Shown here: positions 1 to 9,805 of the stretch, piece by piece
Layout of the letters: every line of letters begins with the position of its first letter
Numbering within the stretch: the first letter of the stretch is position 1
Assembly (NCBI GenBank): GCA_030603165.1
Contig: JAUVYH010000007.1
Location: 1-37,960 of the forward strand
From: Fidelibacterota bacterium
GTDB taxonomy: Bacteria; Fidelibacterota; UBA2242
Length of the DNA stretch: 37,960 bases
Direction of reading: 5' to 3'
Notes under the pieces: model-generated
Database searches by the model: none
The model's input: only the letters and a program-made list of their open reading frames with translations
What the model was told of the DNA's origin: nothing
Made by a program: the position numbers and the translations under genes

Positions 1-116
1 TTCCAATCCCGCCTCTCTTGTTTTTCCATTTTCATTCATCATAACATAAATATTTCACTATTATTTTTCAATCATTAACTCTTCCTTCCTAAATCGTTCC
101 AAACAGTAAAAAATGA

Positions 117-680
117 AAATTCCTATACAATCAAGTTAAACTTGATCGCTCTGCCTGGGATTATGAACCCTGGTGGAAGGGAAAGGCGGAATTGTATTTT
201 AGAGTTTATAACAAGAGCGCAAAGCCTGAAAGTTATTGGACCCTGGGTTATTTAAGTCCGGATGGTAATCATAAAAGTTATGCATGTTGGAAATGGGTCA
301 AAAAATGGTACGGTGGTTATTATAAGCAATACAAACCCTGGCGGACTATTTCATTGGAAACAAACTGGCCTGCTTCAGTATATTTGGAAGATAGTAATTT
401 CTCTTTGAAATTAATTGAATATGATCCTCCTATTTATGATTGGGGAGAATCATCCCAATATTGGTGTTCGGCTGCTGCAATATTTATTCCTTTTGCTCCT
501 ACTTGGCCTGGAGTAGCTTCTTTGACATTACTAACTTTAGCATGTGTATGGTATTCGGATGATGATATGATTGGTTGTGGAGATTATTTTGAAAATATTG
601 TAGTAGAGGCATATGAAAATTCCGGACAGGAAATAATCTGGGATGCCGGGCATTATAGAATAACAATAATTGTGGAGTGA
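117..680 (+). CDS. Hypothetical Trp/Tyr-rich protein, possibly 5'-truncated (ORF track starts at TTG 192)
   Basis: ORF 192-680. The same frame stays open upstream to a TGA at 114-116 and reads KFLYNQVKLDRSAWDYEPWWKGKAELYFRVYNK with no ATG/GTG/TTG before 192. Confidence 0.45.
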   Translation, partial: KFLYNQVKLDRSAWDYEPWWKGKAELYFRVYNKSAKPESYWTLGYLSPDGNHKSYACWKWVKKWYGGYYKQYKPWRTISLETNWPASVYLEDSNFSLKLIEYDPPIYDWGESSQYWCSAAAIFIPFAPTWPGVASLTLLTLACVWYSDDDMIGCGDYFENIVVEAYENSGQEIIWDAGHYRITIIVE

Positions 681-1411
681 AGGTGCAAATGAAAAAATAT
701 CTTCTTATTTCATGTTTATTGATATTATTAATACTTCCTTCCGGTAGGGGTCACGGACAAAATGATTCCAAGTTTGGAGATTTTATATCCTATAGCAGTT
801 TAGGTTTTTTACCTGGTAATTTATATAGACGTGATCTATCATCCCAACCAACCGGAAAAATTGAACTTATATTTAATTATTCTCTGGACCAATATCCACG
901 ATCTAATCCTTATAATGAATTTTTTAGAATACGACTAGATCTATCAGGTTATAATTACAAAAAAAGCATGGAAATATTTTCTTTCTTATTAATGTCTTCA
1001 TTAAGTACGAAATCAAGAGTCTTTAAAATGAGATTTCCTTATTTATCCGGATATATAATGTATGATAACGGATTCGAATATCCCAGTGGAGGTTTTGGTG
1101 TTTTTAGGAATTATAGATTCAGAAAAATTTTTCAAGATGATAAGATTGAAATAATGGCGAATATATTTGCCTCAATTAATCCATTAAATTGGCATGAAAA
1201 ACAGATGATCCTGGCTCCGGGAATCATTCTATTTCCCCAACTGCTGATAAGATATCGGGATATGCATATAAACCTGGAACTGTTCAGCTCTTATTCCTAT
1301 GGCATTAAAAATGCTAAGAAATATTATAGGATTTATCCTCGTATTCAACTTGGATATTCTCTGAAGTGTAAAGTTAGAAACGTAAGTGATAAGTTGATAC
1401 TTACCCCTTAA
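677..1411 (+). CDS. Hypothetical exported protein
   Basis: ORF overlapping the previous stop; N-terminal hydrophobic signal-like segment MKKYLLISCLLILLILPSGRG (start probably ATG at ~689). Confidence 0.6.
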   Translation: MKVQMKKYLLISCLLILLILPSGRGHGQNDSKFGDFISYSSLGFLPGNLYRRDLSSQPTGKIELIFNYSLDQYPRSNPYNEFFRIRLDLSGYNYKKSMEIFSFLLMSSLSTKSRVFKMRFPYLSGYIMYDNGFEYPSGGFGVFRNYRFRKIFQDDKIEIMANIFASINPLNWHEKQMILAPGIILFPQLLIRYRDMHINLELFSSYSYGIKNAKKYYRIYPRIQLGYSLKCKVRNVSDKLILTP

Positions 1412-2205
1412 TTTAAACGATATAATTCAGGCTTACGGTCCAAAAACAAATCATTATTTTGATTAATGGATTTGTTGTCGGCTTCAGCCGGATCAATATC
1501 AACTATTAAAACGCCTTCCCGATCTTTGGAAAGCTGCCCAAGACGTTTTCCTGAGATATTAGTCACCTGGCTGTTGCCGATAAATGTTAATTGATGTCTG
1601 CCCGATAATTTCTCCGTCCCAATTCGGTTTGCTGTTGCCGTAAAGATTCTGTTTTCAATGCTCCTCGTAACCATTGCGTCGGGACAATAGGGCAACACCA
1701 GGTTCGCCGGGTGGGCTATCAGCTGGGCGCCATCCAGCGCCAGTGTCCGGGCAGCCTCCGGAAAGATCCAGTCAAAACATATCATAACACCGATCCTTAC
1801 ACCCCGAACTGTAAAAACCGCAGGCGCTTCATTACCTGGATCGAAGAGATGTTTTTCATTATCAAATAGATGAATCTTACGGTAAGTGCCAATGTGAACG
1901 CCATTATCAAAGATGACAGCGCTGTTATAAATATTTTTGTTACATTTTTCGGCAACACCCATTACTACAGACGTATTCAGGCGTTTTGTGATGGACATCA
2001 GCCAGGAGTCAGTTTGACCGCCCGGGAACGATTCCGCGATAGAGCCGATCTCGGTTTTTGAGTTAAACAGATAGCCCGTCGTACACAATTCCGGCAATAT
2101 CCACAAATCAATATTTGTATGACGGCACAATGTCGATTCAATTTTTTTCAAATTTCCCGAAACGTTTCCCCATAATGGAGCAAATTGATATAAGGCAATT
2201 TTCAT
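1408..2205 (-). CDS. Carbon-nitrogen hydrolase (nitrilase superfamily)
   Basis: Nitrilase triad contexts LPELCTTGY (Glu), YRKIHLFD (Lys), GVMICFDWIFPE (Cys). Confidence 0.9.
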   Translation of the reverse strand: MKIALYQFAPLWGNVSGNLKKIESTLCRHTNIDLWILPELCTTGYLFNSKTEIGSIAESFPGGQTDSWLMSITKRLNTSVVMGVAEKCNKNIYNSAVIFDNGVHIGTYRKIHLFDNEKHLFDPGNEAPAVFTVRGVRIGVMICFDWIFPEAARTLALDGAQLIAHPANLVLPYCPDAMVTRSIENRIFTATANRIGTEKLSGRHQLTFIGNSQVTNISGKRLGQLSKDREGVLIVDIDPAEADNKSINQNNDLFLDRKPELYRLN

Positions 2206-2222
2206 ATCGTCCTAAATGTAAT

Positions 2223-2418
2223 TAACCTTTTTTAATTCATAAATTTTGCCACTTCCGAATCCCTTCGGGAAAAGACAATAGGGCTTCTAAAAATTAATAA
2301 AATATAGATATTGAAATATACGAAATAACTCAAAATTTATACCTTACCTTTTTATCTTTATTTTTATATTAAACATCATTTTGTGTCTTCGTGCCTTCGT
2401 GGCTATAAATAATTCAGG
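2223..2418 (+). repeat. MITE-like intergenic repeat, copy 1
   Basis: Shares taattcataaat..tgcc, ccttcgggaaaagaca, aaaatttataccttacctttttatctttatttttatattaaacatca and gtgtctt..gtggctat with copy 2. Confidence 0.8.
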
Positions 2419-3369
2419 TTAAATGAAATTAAAACAAAGGTTCAGGATAAATAAAACATATAACAGTAACAAAAACACTCCTTCGAGCCGCGAAAGACGG
2501 CGCCCGATAAAAAGAAAGACAGCAAACAGAACCGTTATGCACAACATGAAAACATTCTCAAGACGGATCACATGTGCATCTATTTTTAACGAATAAATCA
2601 TTGGTACTATGCCCAGCACAAAAGCCGTATTAAAAAGGTTACTGCCAATGATATTGCCAATTGAAATTTCATCTTCTTTTTTAATCACCGCCACAACGCT
2701 GGTAAACAGCTCCGGCAGAGATGTGCCAAGGGCAACGATCGTCAATCCAATGACCAGCTCCGAGATTCCCACGGCTCGCGCAAGACCGATAGCTCCCCTG
2801 ACCGTCAGCTGTCCTCCGATTACGAGTCCCAACAAACCCAATACAGTGAGGAATGTATTTCTGATAATATGTCCCTTTTCCATCGGCGTCGGATCGACAT
2901 CTGCGCTATTACGAACCTTCCGGTTAGCAATAATAAAGGTCATATACACAACAAACACGACCAGCATAAGCGCGCCCTCATAACCCTTCAGGGCGCCGTC
3001 CATGCAGAATAATACAAACATCAACGTGATTAACAGCAGAACCGGAAGCTCAAGTAAAAATATTCTTTTTTTTACTTTAATTGGGTGAATTACCGATGAC
3101 AGACCCAGCACCAGCAGAATATTAGCCAGATTGCTGCCGACTATATTTCCGACGCTGATACCGTCCACTTTTTTAACGGCGGCAAAAAAGCTGACGACAA
3201 ACTCCGGCATCGACGTGCCTAAAGCAACGATTGTTAAACCAACAACGATTTTTTTAACACCGAGAGAAGCTGCAATGGAAGAGCTTCCTCTAACGAGGAA
3301 ATCAGCTCCGTAGTAGAGTAGAATAAAACCAGCCAAAAAATACAGTAAATACATATATCCCCAAGACAC
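2419..3369 (-). CDS. CaCA-family Na+/Ca2+ (or K+-dependent) exchanger
   Basis: Two inverted alpha-repeat motifs: GLTIVALGTSMPEFVVSFFAA...GNIVGSNLANI and GLTIVALGTSLPELFTSVVA...GNIIGSNLFN; multiple TM segments. Confidence 0.92.
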   Translation of the reverse strand: MSWGYMYLLYFLAGFILLYYGADFLVRGSSSIAASLGVKKIVVGLTIVALGTSMPEFVVSFFAAVKKVDGISVGNIVGSNLANILLVLGLSSVIHPIKVKKRIFLLELPVLLLITLMFVLFCMDGALKGYEGALMLVVFVVYMTFIIANRKVRNSADVDPTPMEKGHIIRNTFLTVLGLLGLVIGGQLTVRGAIGLARAVGISELVIGLTIVALGTSLPELFTSVVAVIKKEDEISIGNIIGSNLFNTAFVLGIVPMIYSLKIDAHVIRLENVFMLCITVLFAVFLFIGRRLSRLEGVFLLLLYVLFILNLCFNFI

Positions 3370-3380
3370 TTCCGCTTATT

Positions 3381-4094
3381 TCATTGACCGCGGGCAGTCT
3401 GCGAATCCGGTAGATAAGATCGGATAAAATTCATTCCGTAAATAACATGCTGAACGTCAGGATGCCTTTTTCTTAGTTTTTTATTTAAAACACTATATGC
3501 TCTTTGATAATAAAATTGAGCGCGCGGATACTTTTCAACACGCGCATAATGATCGGCGATATTCGCAAAAACCCGCCCAAGATTAGGATGATCAAAGGGC
3601 ATAACGCTCTCTATAAACGCCGCGCATCTATAATAAAAATCTTCTGCCCTTGCTTTGTTTCCTTGTTTTTCATGTAAGTCTGCCAGTTGGCATAAATACA
3701 CCGCCTTCCGAAAAATCCATGGTGCTTTTTTATTTTCGGCTATTTCAATCAGATCACACAATATTTTTTCGGCTTTACGGAATTTTTCCTGACATAAATA
3801 CAACGATACGAGATTCTCAAGAGTTGGTATCAGCTCTACCGAAGATTTTCCATATATCGATTTCTTTAATCCGACAGACCGAAGGTAAAATGTTTCCGCC
3901 ACGTCGTATCGTTGCAACAGGTCATAAATCCAGGCAAGATTATTGAGTGTTTTTGCAGTTTCCAGATGAGTGTCCCCAAAAAAAGTCTTCGAAAACACAT
4001 ACGATTCTTCTGCAACCCATAGCGCATGTTCATAATTACCTGCTTCTATGAAGTTCAAAATTTCTTTGTCGTATGCGGTCATTGGATTATTCAC
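3381..4094 (-). CDS. Tetratricopeptide repeat protein
   Basis: Kinesin-light-chain-like TPRs (AKTLNNLAWIYDLLQRYDVAETFYLRSVGL; VFANIADHYARVEKYPRAQFYYQRAYSV). Confidence 0.8.
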   Translation of the reverse strand: MNNPMTAYDKEILNFIEAGNYEHALWVAEESYVFSKTFFGDTHLETAKTLNNLAWIYDLLQRYDVAETFYLRSVGLKKSIYGKSSVELIPTLENLVSLYLCQEKFRKAEKILCDLIEIAENKKAPWIFRKAVYLCQLADLHEKQGNKARAEDFYYRCAAFIESVMPFDHPNLGRVFANIADHYARVEKYPRAQFYYQRAYSVLNKKLRKRHPDVQHVIYGMNFIRSYLPDSQTARGQ

Positions 4095-4168
4095 TAAAGG
4101 ACCTCCCTTTATTTTTCTAATAAATCTACAGAAGTCAGATAATCATTACAAACATCAAAGTAGTGTTT

Positions 4169-4371
4169 TACCCTGTTTAATTCATAAATCTTGCCACTTC
4201 CGAAGGAATCCCTTCGGGAAAAGACACTAAGGCTCTAAGAATTAATAAAATGTAGATGTTGAAATATACGAAGTAAATCAAAATTTATACCTTACCTTTT
4301 TATCTTTATTTTTATATTAAACATCACTTTGTGTCTTGGTGTCTTAGTGGCTATGAATAATTTAGGCTAAA
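4169..4371 (+). repeat. MITE-like intergenic repeat, copy 2
   Basis: Near-identical to copy 1 and, over its first ~130 bp, to copy 3; internal hairpin ccgaagg-aatc-ccttcgg. Confidence 0.8.
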
Positions 4372-4430
4372 ATAAATATGGCAATAAAAACCATTCTATT
4401 TTATGATTTCCTTTCGTATTTTGTATCATT

Positions 4431-5111
4431 ATGATGGAAAAGGTCACCGCAAACAAGCATTTTAACACGGCGATTGCACATTCTATCGTCAATCATCAGT
4501 TGAAACGCCCTCAAGAAAACTTGTATTTTCAGCATTGGAGGAATTGCGGTCTCTGTCGGAAACTGCTTTCAGAACAGAAACAAACGGCTGGATTCACGAT
4601 GACGCTCCCAAAACCATTGACAATATTTTTATTATCGGGTCACTCTACAATTCCATACCATATGTTATGTTCAGAAGATGCTGTTCTTGCCATATCGTTT
4701 AGTTGTGATGAAATCGATCAAAAGATCAGAGTGACTGGAGTAAATCCACAATCTGAAGACCCTCCCGGATTTTCATTATGTCTTATCAGTGAAATTGACG
4801 CCTATTTAAAACATGGAACCGAATTTCAAATTCCACCAATTAATGTCTTCTTTGTAAAATCCGGTTTTATGTTACAGGCGCTCTTTTGGACCTGGCTGAT
4901 TCCATTCGGATCAGTGGTCAGCTATGGAGATATTGCCAACTGGTGCGGTAAGCCAAAAGCCGCCCGCGCTGTCGGCGGCGCGCTTCATAATAATCCCATT
5001 CCGTTCCTGATTCCCTGTCACCGCGTGATTGGCAAGGACGGACATTTAACCGGTTTTAGCGCCGGTATAAAAATTAAACGTCATCTGTTATCGGTTGAAA
5101 AAAGGATTTGA
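4431..5111 (+). CDS. ogt: Methylated-DNA--protein-cysteine S-methyltransferase (AGT/Ogt family)
   Basis: VSYGDIANWCGKPKAARAVGGALHNNPIPFLIPCHRVIGKDGHLTGFSAGIKIKRHLL contains the active-site PCHRV motif. The N-terminal ~70 residues are not convincing. Confidence 0.88.
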   Translation: MMEKVTANKHFNTAIAHSIVNHQLKRPQENLYFQHWRNCGLCRKLLSEQKQTAGFTMTLPKPLTIFLLSGHSTIPYHMLCSEDAVLAISFSCDEIDQKIRVTGVNPQSEDPPGFSLCLISEIDAYLKHGTEFQIPPINVFFVKSGFMLQALFWTWLIPFGSVVSYGDIANWCGKPKAARAVGGALHNNPIPFLIPCHRVIGKDGHLTGFSAGIKIKRHLLSVEKRI

Positions 5112-5165
5112 AGCCATCAAAATCAAGTTTTGAATTTTTAAGTAAATTGATGTAATTTTACTATT

Positions 5166-7373
5166 ATGAAATATGTCGGCATTATTCTTGTAAATCTCCT
5201 GCTTATATCGGTCTCTTACTCTGATATTCCTCTGGAGAGAACATGGATGTTTAATATCGGCGATGACTCTACCTGGGCTGAAGTTGATTACAATGATTCT
5301 GTCTGGTATCCCGTCATAGTGCCGGATTCGTGGGAAAACCAGGGATTTGCAAACTATGATGGTGTGGCGTGGTATCGAACTAACTTTAGTGTCGATTCAA
5401 ACTACTTTGCGTATGACACCTTATTTCTCCACCTCGGTAAGGTTCGTGATACCGAACAGACATATATCAACGGAATTTTTTTAAGTGATACAAGCCGGAA
5501 TATTGATTCAACGGAAACTCTTTATCACGCAATACCGACAAGCTTAATACGGCAGAACAACCTTCTCGCAATCAGGATTTATAATCAGTCTGGAAATGGC
5601 GGCATCCTTTCCGGTCCGGTAAAAATATCTGTCACACCTCCGGAACCGTCGCTTATGAAAAAAGGTCATGTACCGCATCGCTCCACATATCGGTTGCCTT
5701 TCGGCAACGGTGTCGCCATTGCCGCATATCAAGTCGATAAACGAGAGTTTAGCGATTTCCGACCCCATTTATATGCTCAATTTGATGAATCATCTTTGAC
5801 GCCCACGGTGGCGACATCTGCCCGAACCGTATTGTTTCAGAATCGCCGGGAAATTCCCCTTGAGGATTTACCGACAGTTTCCGCCGGTTATGTTGAAGGG
5901 ACCGGAATCGTTCATCACAAAATACACGGGCAGGAATTTACCCTGGATCAGTATGCCTTTTCTCCCTTTTCCAAAGATAACGCCTTCTGGATTTTTTATG
6001 CGGTGCTAAAGGGAGATTCTTTAGAAAATTTTTCGCTGAATTTCGAAATCACGGATAAGGACCCGAATTTGAATGTAGGCAAATGGTCGTTCCGGGATAA
6101 AAAACGGAAATGGCTTTTCGTCATCTGTTACTACAGTGACATACCGAATCCCAAGTCCTACACGGTAGTGCGTAAATACAAAAATGAGCATCCCGGGTTT
6201 ACTGCACTTATCAAAGAAATTGACTGGTGGAAGAATTGGCATAAAAAAACGATTTTACCGCCAAACATATCAAAAGAAGAAGTATCAGTTTACTCACAAT
6301 CGATTGCTGTTCTAAAAATGGCTCAATGCCGCGAGCGATTTCCCGCCAGGGGACAAATCGTTAATTCCTTCCCCCCTCAAAAAAAGATCATGTCGGCGCC
6401 TGTCAGTATGGGGTTCGCAATTGACGCCTTTTTGAATTCCGGGCATCATGATGAAGCGCTATCGGCGCTACAATTTATAATGAACGGGCGTTGCGGGAGC
6501 TATAAACATATTCAATGGGCGGGAGAAGATATTGGTGTCGGACAAAATTACTGCATAACAACCGGTCATTATTTTGGAAATGGATTAGAGGCTAACAGCG
6601 CCGGAGAATTCGGACCCCGGCTCTACCTCGGTAACTTTGGTGTAGTTCTCTGGAATCTTAAACAATATGTAGAAATTACAAACGATGTAAAATTTCTGGA
6701 ATATTATTGGCCAAAAATTTCCACCGAAATCGCAGATATTATTATTAACAGCATCGATGACACAGGTTTGATCCGCGCAGACAATGGATTTTTCAACATA
6801 GGTGCGCCCAAACATTATACATTTACATCGGTAACTGCATACCGGGGTTTAGTTGACGCCGCCTGGTTGGCTCGCATGGTAAATGACGAGCTCAAAGCCA
6901 TAGAATATGAAAACGCCGCAATAGCGCTCCGCCAGCAGATAGAAATAAATTTATATGATGACGAATATAATGTATTGCAAGCATTTATGGAGAGCAAAGA
7001 AATGGCGCTCGACGCCGTAAACGCCCTGGCATTAATCTGGGTCTTTACTCCCCAGGACTTTATTAGCAAAGGAACTCTTTCTGTTTTCGAAAAGCATCTC
7101 GCGCTGAATAACGGCTTTCGTCGTTATATAAGCCCTATAAATCGACGTAAACACGAGTGGGTGTTCGGTGATATTCTTCTGTCAATTCTTAATAAACGCA
7201 TGACAAACTTTGATAAAGCCGATGCGCTCCATATGTGGATTACACGGCAGGCGTTTGTCAATTTCGGGCTCATCCCGGAATATTTTGACTATCTCAATGC
7301 AGATTATGCCGGAAATATTCCACAATGCGGTCTCGGTGCGGGAATCTATGTATCATCGTATTGGGGAGAATGA
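5166..7373 (+). CDS. Secreted glycosidase: GH2-like sugar-binding N-terminus plus (alpha/alpha)6 six-hairpin catalytic-like domain
   Basis: Signal peptide; WMFNIGDDSTWAEVDYNDSVWYPVIVPDSWENQGFANYDGVAWYRTNFSV...LHLGKVRDTEQTYINGIFL is typical of a GH2 jelly-roll; the C-terminal region is alpha-helical with AGEFGPRLYLGNFGVVLWNLKQYVEIT. Confidence 0.7.
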   Translation: MKYVGIILVNLLLISVSYSDIPLERTWMFNIGDDSTWAEVDYNDSVWYPVIVPDSWENQGFANYDGVAWYRTNFSVDSNYFAYDTLFLHLGKVRDTEQTYINGIFLSDTSRNIDSTETLYHAIPTSLIRQNNLLAIRIYNQSGNGGILSGPVKISVTPPEPSLMKKGHVPHRSTYRLPFGNGVAIAAYQVDKREFSDFRPHLYAQFDESSLTPTVATSARTVLFQNRREIPLEDLPTVSAGYVEGTGIVHHKIHGQEFTLDQYAFSPFSKDNAFWIFYAVLKGDSLENFSLNFEITDKDPNLNVGKWSFRDKKRKWLFVICYYSDIPNPKSYTVVRKYKNEHPGFTALIKEIDWWKNWHKKTILPPNISKEEVSVYSQSIAVLKMAQCRERFPARGQIVNSFPPQKKIMSAPVSMGFAIDAFLNSGHHDEALSALQFIMNGRCGSYKHIQWAGEDIGVGQNYCITTGHYFGNGLEANSAGEFGPRLYLGNFGVVLWNLKQYVEITNDVKFLEYYWPKISTEIADIIINSIDDTGLIRADNGFFNIGAPKHYTFTSVTAYRGLVDAAWLARMVNDELKAIEYENAAIALRQQIEINLYDDEYNVLQAFMESKEMALDAVNALALIWVFTPQDFISKGTLSVFEKHLALNNGFRRYISPINRRKHEWVFGDILLSILNKRMTNFDKADALHMWITRQAFVNFGLIPEYFDYLNADYAGNIPQCGLGAGIYVSSYWGE

Positions 7374-7379
7374 ATTATT

Positions 7380-9371
7380 CTGAAAAAATCTCCTTTTATT
7401 TTAACAACTCTCTTTTGGATACTTGCCTTTCTTTCCTGTTCAAAAAGCCCCTTTTCACAGCAAAATCTTCTCATTCTGCGAACCGGAAATAATCGGCAGA
7501 TCAAGCGACTTATCACACAATTTTCCGGTTTTCAAAAACCCGGTGAACGATTCCGGCTTTGTCTGGCGGTTGCAAACAGTAGAGACAGCACAATTATTCC
7601 GGAGCTTGTCCCATTGACGGAAGATTCTTCCCCGCTCGTGCGTCTCGGCGCGGCGTTTGCGCTTGGTCAGTTGCGGTGCTCTGAATCTGTCAATATCTTA
7701 ACCCAAAGACTTGCTTCTGAATATGATCCCGATATCCGCCGACAAATTGTATTGTCCCTCGGACAGGTTGGAGATATATCAACACTTCGATTGCTTGACG
7801 AACAGTATCATGACCATATACCCGATGAGACATTATTCAAAGCATACGTGTATTTTTTCTCAAGAAATATTATTCAATCAGAATGTGTCGGATATTGTTG
7901 TGAATCCCTGTCTTCCAAGAATGCAAATAACAGACACATGGCAGCTGCTGCGCTTCAGAGAATCCGCAATTCCGAATTGCTCACTCCTTATGCTAAGTTG
8001 CTTATAGATGCAGCAAAAAACCACGATCCGGAAATTCGCCGAGCTGTTGCCAAAGTATTACGACCAATCACATTTTCAAAAAAAGACCAAATATATTCTG
8101 ATCTGTTAATCGACCCTGACTGGCGAATCCGTTATGAAAGCGTTTTGGCAATACCCGGTTTACAAGACAGGGAATCTTTATGGTTGGAGGCGTTAGACGA
8201 TTCAAACAACCATGTCGTTGCAGCTGCGCTGCAAAACGCCCCGGACAATATTGTATTAAATCAACATTTAATAAATAAGCTGACACAACTGTTTAAAAAT
8301 TCTTCCGAACATATCAGGGGCTCGATTGTTCAATTTACTACGCCTTTTCTTGATTCAAGCAATCAAGCGCCGGCGGATTCTTTTCCGGTTAACGAAACAC
8401 TTTTGCCCTATAAAATTGCCGGATTGAAAAATTCTCCCAACAGGCAATCTTTCGATTTTCTGCTTAATCTTCCAAAACATCGCAAAAAGACAATTGCCAC
8501 TCCGGCATACCTGGGGATTGTCAATATGCTGGATTCTCTAATTGCCAACAACACAATAACAATCGAGGAGTACAAAACAGTTCTGATCGATGGTTTAGCC
8601 GGCAATGATCCGGTTCAGGTATATCTCGCCGCAGACAAAATATCCGAAACGGATTTGAATATGACGGATATAGCGCCCTTTTTATACGAGTGTCTTAAAA
8701 AACATAATCAATATGCTTTTTTAGAAGCTTGTGTGGCTGCGCTCACGGCAATTGAAAAAATCCACCCTGATGACGCCGTTGACCATCTTAAACCTTTACT
8801 GAGCAGCAAACAAAAACAGATTCGCGACAAAAGCCGCCATATACTCACCGAAATTTATGGGGAGAATGCTATCGCTCCCTCTGATTATAATGATACTTTT
8901 GTATATTCTAGGTTGACAAAATTAAATCAATACGGTCTTAGCCCCAGGGTTGATATTCTTACAAACCGCGGAACGTTTGTAATTGAGTGCGATGGATTCT
9001 ATGCCCCTTATACTGTCACCGCTTTTCTGGAACGGATCGACTCGGGATTTTACGACGGGCTAATTTTTCACCGGGTAATCCCGAATTTTGTGGTGCAGGG
9101 AGGAGATCCCCGCGGTGATGGCTGGGGCGGTCCCAATTATCATCTTTTAACGGAAAAATCTCCCGTTGGATATGATGTCGGTTCAGTCGGAATGGCAAAT
9201 GCGGGAAATGATACCGAGGGTTCGCAATTTTTCATCACGACAACTCCCCAATATCACCTGGATTATAACTATACGCGTTTTGGACGTGTTGTTGAGGGAA
9301 TTGATGTAGTATTGAATATTGAGAAGGGCGATAAAATTCTGGCGGCGGATATCCGGCGACCGTCAAATTAA
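7380..9371 (+). CDS. Putative lipoprotein with HEAT repeats and C-terminal cyclophilin-type peptidyl-prolyl isomerase
   Basis: ORF track starts at internal TTG 7614. The frame is open upstream to 7374 and encodes (L)KKSPFILTTLFWILAFLSCSKSPF, a lipoprotein signal. C-terminus FYDGLIFHRVIPNFVVQGGDPRGDGWGG...GSVGMANAGNDTEGSQFFITTTPQYHLDYNYTRFGRVVEG is cyclophilin. Confidence 0.85.
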   Translation: MKKSPFILTTLFWILAFLSCSKSPFSQQNLLILRTGNNRQIKRLITQFSGFQKPGERFRLCLAVANSRDSTIIPELVPLTEDSSPLVRLGAAFALGQLRCSESVNILTQRLASEYDPDIRRQIVLSLGQVGDISTLRLLDEQYHDHIPDETLFKAYVYFFSRNIIQSECVGYCCESLSSKNANNRHMAAAALQRIRNSELLTPYAKLLIDAAKNHDPEIRRAVAKVLRPITFSKKDQIYSDLLIDPDWRIRYESVLAIPGLQDRESLWLEALDDSNNHVVAAALQNAPDNIVLNQHLINKLTQLFKNSSEHIRGSIVQFTTPFLDSSNQAPADSFPVNETLLPYKIAGLKNSPNRQSFDFLLNLPKHRKKTIATPAYLGIVNMLDSLIANNTITIEEYKTVLIDGLAGNDPVQVYLAADKISETDLNMTDIAPFLYECLKKHNQYAFLEACVAALTAIEKIHPDDAVDHLKPLLSSKQKQIRDKSRHILTEIYGENAIAPSDYNDTFVYSRLTKLNQYGLSPRVDILTNRGTFVIECDGFYAPYTVTAFLERIDSGFYDGLIFHRVIPNFVVQGGDPRGDGWGGPNYHLLTEKSPVGYDVGSVGMANAGNDTEGSQFFITTTPQYHLDYNYTRFGRVVEGIDVVLNIEKGDKILAADIRRPSN

Positions 9372-9749
9372 TTTTGCAATAATAAATCCCACCGCAAAAC
9401 CCAGTAGAAAAATCACCGTGATCATTCTGTAACTTACTACATCCCGACCATATCCTTTTTTAATCGCAATAACCGAAATATAGTATCCTAAAGCATTTAA
9501 CAACCAGAATATTGGCAGGGATAAAACCTTAATGATCAGCGGACCGATAAATGGTATCAGTGCAATAAATCCGGCGAGACCGGCAAAAGCATTGGCAATA
9601 ATACCAAAAATAACAACAGAAACAGCAATTATTTCCTTGTCGATTTTTAGGTATAATCCCAGCACAACCGCCAGAATAATAATTGTCCAGGTGGTAATGA
9701 ACCGCCTGTTACGGTATAGAAAAAAATAGATGTTACGGGAAAATTTCAT
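9363..9749 (-). CDS. Small membrane protein, hypothetical
   Basis: 128 aa with several hydrophobic helices; convergent 9-nt overlap with the PPIase gene. Confidence 0.65.
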   Translation of the reverse strand: MKFSRNIYFFLYRNRRFITTWTIIILAVVLGLYLKIDKEIIAVSVVIFGIIANAFAGLAGFIALIPFIGPLIIKVLSLPIFWLLNALGYYISVIAIKKGYGRDVVSYRMITVIFLLGFAVGFIIAKLI

Positions 9750-9805
9750 TTCTGTTTTTCCCTAAAAAATCTGATCCCCAATTGTATTTCCTCTTTCCCG
9801 TTGCT

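Noticed and set aside
2609-3313. Plus-strand ORFs 2609-2983 and 3131-3313
   Set aside because: Antisense to the CaCA exchanger; translations mirror the alpha-repeats.
7423-7617. 64-aa plus ORF before the HEAT-cyclophilin gene
   Set aside because: Out-of-frame overlap with the lipoprotein signal-containing extension, which is far more protein-like.
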